Shown here piece by piece: positions 42,666-43,915 of a DNA stretch of 43,915 nt (positions are counted from its first letter, which is position 1; every line of letters starts with the position of its first letter). Source of the DNA: an uncultured Clostridia bacterium (lineage in GTDB: Bacteria; Bacillota; Clostridia; UBA1381); the NCBI GenBank assembly GCA_934462715.1, contig CAKSIJ010000021.1, positions 1 to 43,915 on the forward strand, in the 5' to 3' direction. The notes beneath the pieces were generated by a model. It was not told where the DNA came from. It searched no databases and worked only from the letters and a program-made list of their open reading frames with translations. A program made the position numbers and the translations under genes.

Positions 42666-42704
42666 CTTTCAAAAGGCATAAAGCCGGTTCATGCCCTTTG
42701 AAAG
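42666..42704. terminator. Hairpin between the dockerin and SLH genes
   Basis: The arms CTTTCAAAAGGCAT (42666-42679) and ATGCCCTTTGAAAG (42691-42704) pair over 14 positions with one mismatch. There is no strong T-run on the minus strand, so it may regulate the SLH gene rather than stop transcription. Confidence 0.5.
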
Positions 42705-42706
42705 AG

Positions 42707-42725
42707 GAGCGGAGCGAATCCGCTC
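42707..42725. terminator. Second hairpin downstream of the dockerin gene
   Basis: The arms GAGCGGA and TCCGCTC enclose a 5-base loop, next to the first hairpin. Followed on the minus strand by CTCTTTC. Likely a weak terminator for the dockerin gene. Confidence 0.45.
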
Positions 42726-42748
42726 TCTCTTTTCAATCGTCAATTAAA

Positions 42749-43915
42749 TTAGTTGTTCCATGATGTGAGAACGATTGAAATATCCATCATATCGATTTTA
42801 CCGTCACGGTTCAAATCATACTTTGCAAGCTTTTCATATTTAGTAGTGTCCATTGTTTTGTCTGCATTGAAGTATGCAACTACTGCCGAGAGGTCATAGA
42901 TATTGATAGTTCCGTCCTTAATAATGTCGCCGGCGAGGAAGTTTGTTTTTGCTTCAACATCGTCAACAACTATTGTTTTGTCAGTCATAACGTTGTTCCA
43001 GAAGTTCATTGTCTTGTCCTCTGTCATAGTAACGGTATAGCGTGATGTTCTGTAGCCTGCACCCGATACGGTTACTGTGTAGATTCTGTCTTTTGTGAGG
43101 TCGGTCTTAATCTGATACGAAGCAACCATAGCGCCGTTCATCGCTTTTGTTATAGCGGTATTTGCAGCGTCGCCGAGCTTGTATTCCAATACTTTTCCTG
43201 CAAGGTCGCCGCCGGAAATTGCAACGGTCATATCCTGATATGCTTCTGTGTTGTCGCCTACATTGTGCTCCATAGCAACGTTGACTGTAAGCTTCTGTGT
43301 CGGAACCTTGATTTCCGCGTCTTTAATCATATTGTCATCTTCGCCGATTATTTTTAAAGCGCCTTTACCTGATTCACCGGTTGTAACAAATTCGGTAACA
43401 AGGTTGTCTGCCGTTGTTGTAGCCGTTGCTTTTCCTGCTGTTGCTTTAAATGTGAATTTACCGAAGCCATCAAAGGTAACTGTACCGATTGTGATTTCGC
43501 TGCCGCTATCGGGACGGTCGGTATCACCAAAACCGTCTTTTCCGTCATAGTAGAATACATATTCGTTATTATCCGGATAAATTGTGCTCATTCCTTTTGC
43601 GGTTTTGATTGCATATGTCATATTCGGATTGTCCAAAGCAAATGTGAAATGAACAGTGTTAAGTCTGTTGATGTCTTTGCCGTCACCGTTTAATACGATG
43701 TCATACACTCTTTCATCATCGGCGTGCTTTTTAAAGGTAAGCTTTAATGTGTCAGCACTGTCGTCTACAGCATACTTGCCGTTAACAAACTTCGGTGAAA
43801 AACCGTCCTCGCAATAATCTGATACATCTGTATTAAAAGTACCGCCGGAAATCTTTGCGCCGGCAGGCTCTCCCGTTGAATTACCGAACAGATTTGTACC
43901 GAAATCTCTTGCAAC
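42749..43915 (-). CDS. Dockerin-like surface protein, C-terminal part
   Basis: At least 388 codons; the frame is open to the right edge of the window, so the N-terminus is missing. The visible N-terminal part is made of beta-rich repeats, including ISGGTFNTDVSDYCEDGF and a section with TFALDNPNMTYAI that resembles the first domain of the SLH protein next door. The C-terminus is a type I dockerin-like pair of calcium loops: DIIKDGTINIYDLSAVVAYF and YDLNRDGKIDMMDISIVLTS. Dockerins bind cohesins in cellulosome-type complexes. The neighbouring SLH protein has a cohesin-like N-terminal domain and is a natural but unproven partner. Co-transcription is likely. Confidence 0.82.
   Translation of the reverse strand, partial: VARDFGTNLFGNSTGEPAGAKISGGTFNTDVSDYCEDGFSPKFVNGKYAVDDSADTLKLTFKKHADDERVYDIVLNGDGKDINRLNTVHFTFALDNPNMTYAIKTAKGMSTIYPDNNEYVFYYDGKDGFGDTDRPDSGSEITIGTVTFDGFGKFTFKATAGKATATTTADNLVTEFVTTGESGKGALKIIGEDDNMIKDAEIKVPTQKLTVNVAMEHNVGDNTEAYQDMTVAISGGDLAGKVLEYKLGDAANTAITKAMNGAMVASYQIKTDLTKDRIYTVTVSGAGYRTSRYTVTMTEDKTMNFWNNVMTDKTIVVDDVEAKTNFLAGDIIKDGTINIYDLSAVVAYFNADKTMDTTKYEKLAKYDLNRDGKIDMMDISIVLTSWNN

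Overview
The window reads as chromosomal DNA from an anaerobic, endospore-forming Firmicute (class Clostridia). It has a complete spoIIIA operon (AA to AH), a PdaA-type de-N-acetylase, strong GGAGG ribosome-binding sites and A+T-rich intergenic DNA. It also has several S-layer-homology (SLH) surface proteins and a dockerin-like protein, as seen in gut or fibre-associated Clostridia. I cannot fix the genus from the sequence alone. I see no rRNA, tRNA, CRISPR array or intact insertion sequence.

Layout. 0-4.7 kb (minus): a truncated gene at the edge, an RlmD-type rRNA methyltransferase, a zinc-ribbon/membrane/MORN protein, prephenate dehydrogenase and a membrane polysaccharide deacetylase. 4.7-6.4 kb (plus): a second (PdaA-like) deacetylase, divergent from the first, then radC. 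6.4-10.9 kb (minus): an esterase, CTP synthase, and an Lrp regulator overlapping an aminotransferase. 11.2-14.1 kb (plus): rpsF-ssb-rpsR with a structured leader, then an unusual fusion of an XRE helix-turn-helix to a whole L-serine dehydratase. 14.1-18.4 kb (minus): a small XRE regulator, an SLH-anchored VanY-like carboxypeptidase and recD2. 18.7-21.5 kb (plus): a decayed segment, an AraC pseudogene followed by a MATE transporter fused to the tail of a glycoside hydrolase. 21.5-30.0 kb (minus): uvrA, uvrB, an SLH/phosphodiester-glycosidase protein and coaX. 30.2-35.3 kb (plus): spoIIIAA-AH. 35.7-37.5 kb (plus): a long PRPP synthetase and a NUDIX hydrolase. 37.6-43.9 kb (minus): two tiny genes, a 1523-residue SLH protein with many chitobiase-like repeats, and the C-terminal part of a dockerin-like surface protein that runs off the window.

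The most unusual non-coding signal is a dispersed intergenic repeat of about 70-140 bp. It is seen at least six times, always in the orientation of the downstream gene. Its left end (terminal core AAAAATATGCTGCGCAT) usually lies within about 15 bp of an upstream stop codon. Its right end has a GCCGC/GCGGC hairpin and often supplies the GGAGGAT ribosome-binding site and start codon of the next gene. Copies precede the esterase, the small XRE gene, uvrB, spoIIIAA and spoIIIAF; the last sits inside the sporulation operon. I know of no described family with this arrangement, and it is my main candidate for something new.

The genes fall into envelope and surface work (two NodB deacetylases, VanY, SLH and dockerin proteins), sporulation (spoIIIA, possibly the PdaA-like protein), DNA repair (UvrA, UvrB, RecD2, RadC) and core metabolism (PyrG, TyrA, CoaX, Prs, serine dehydratase).
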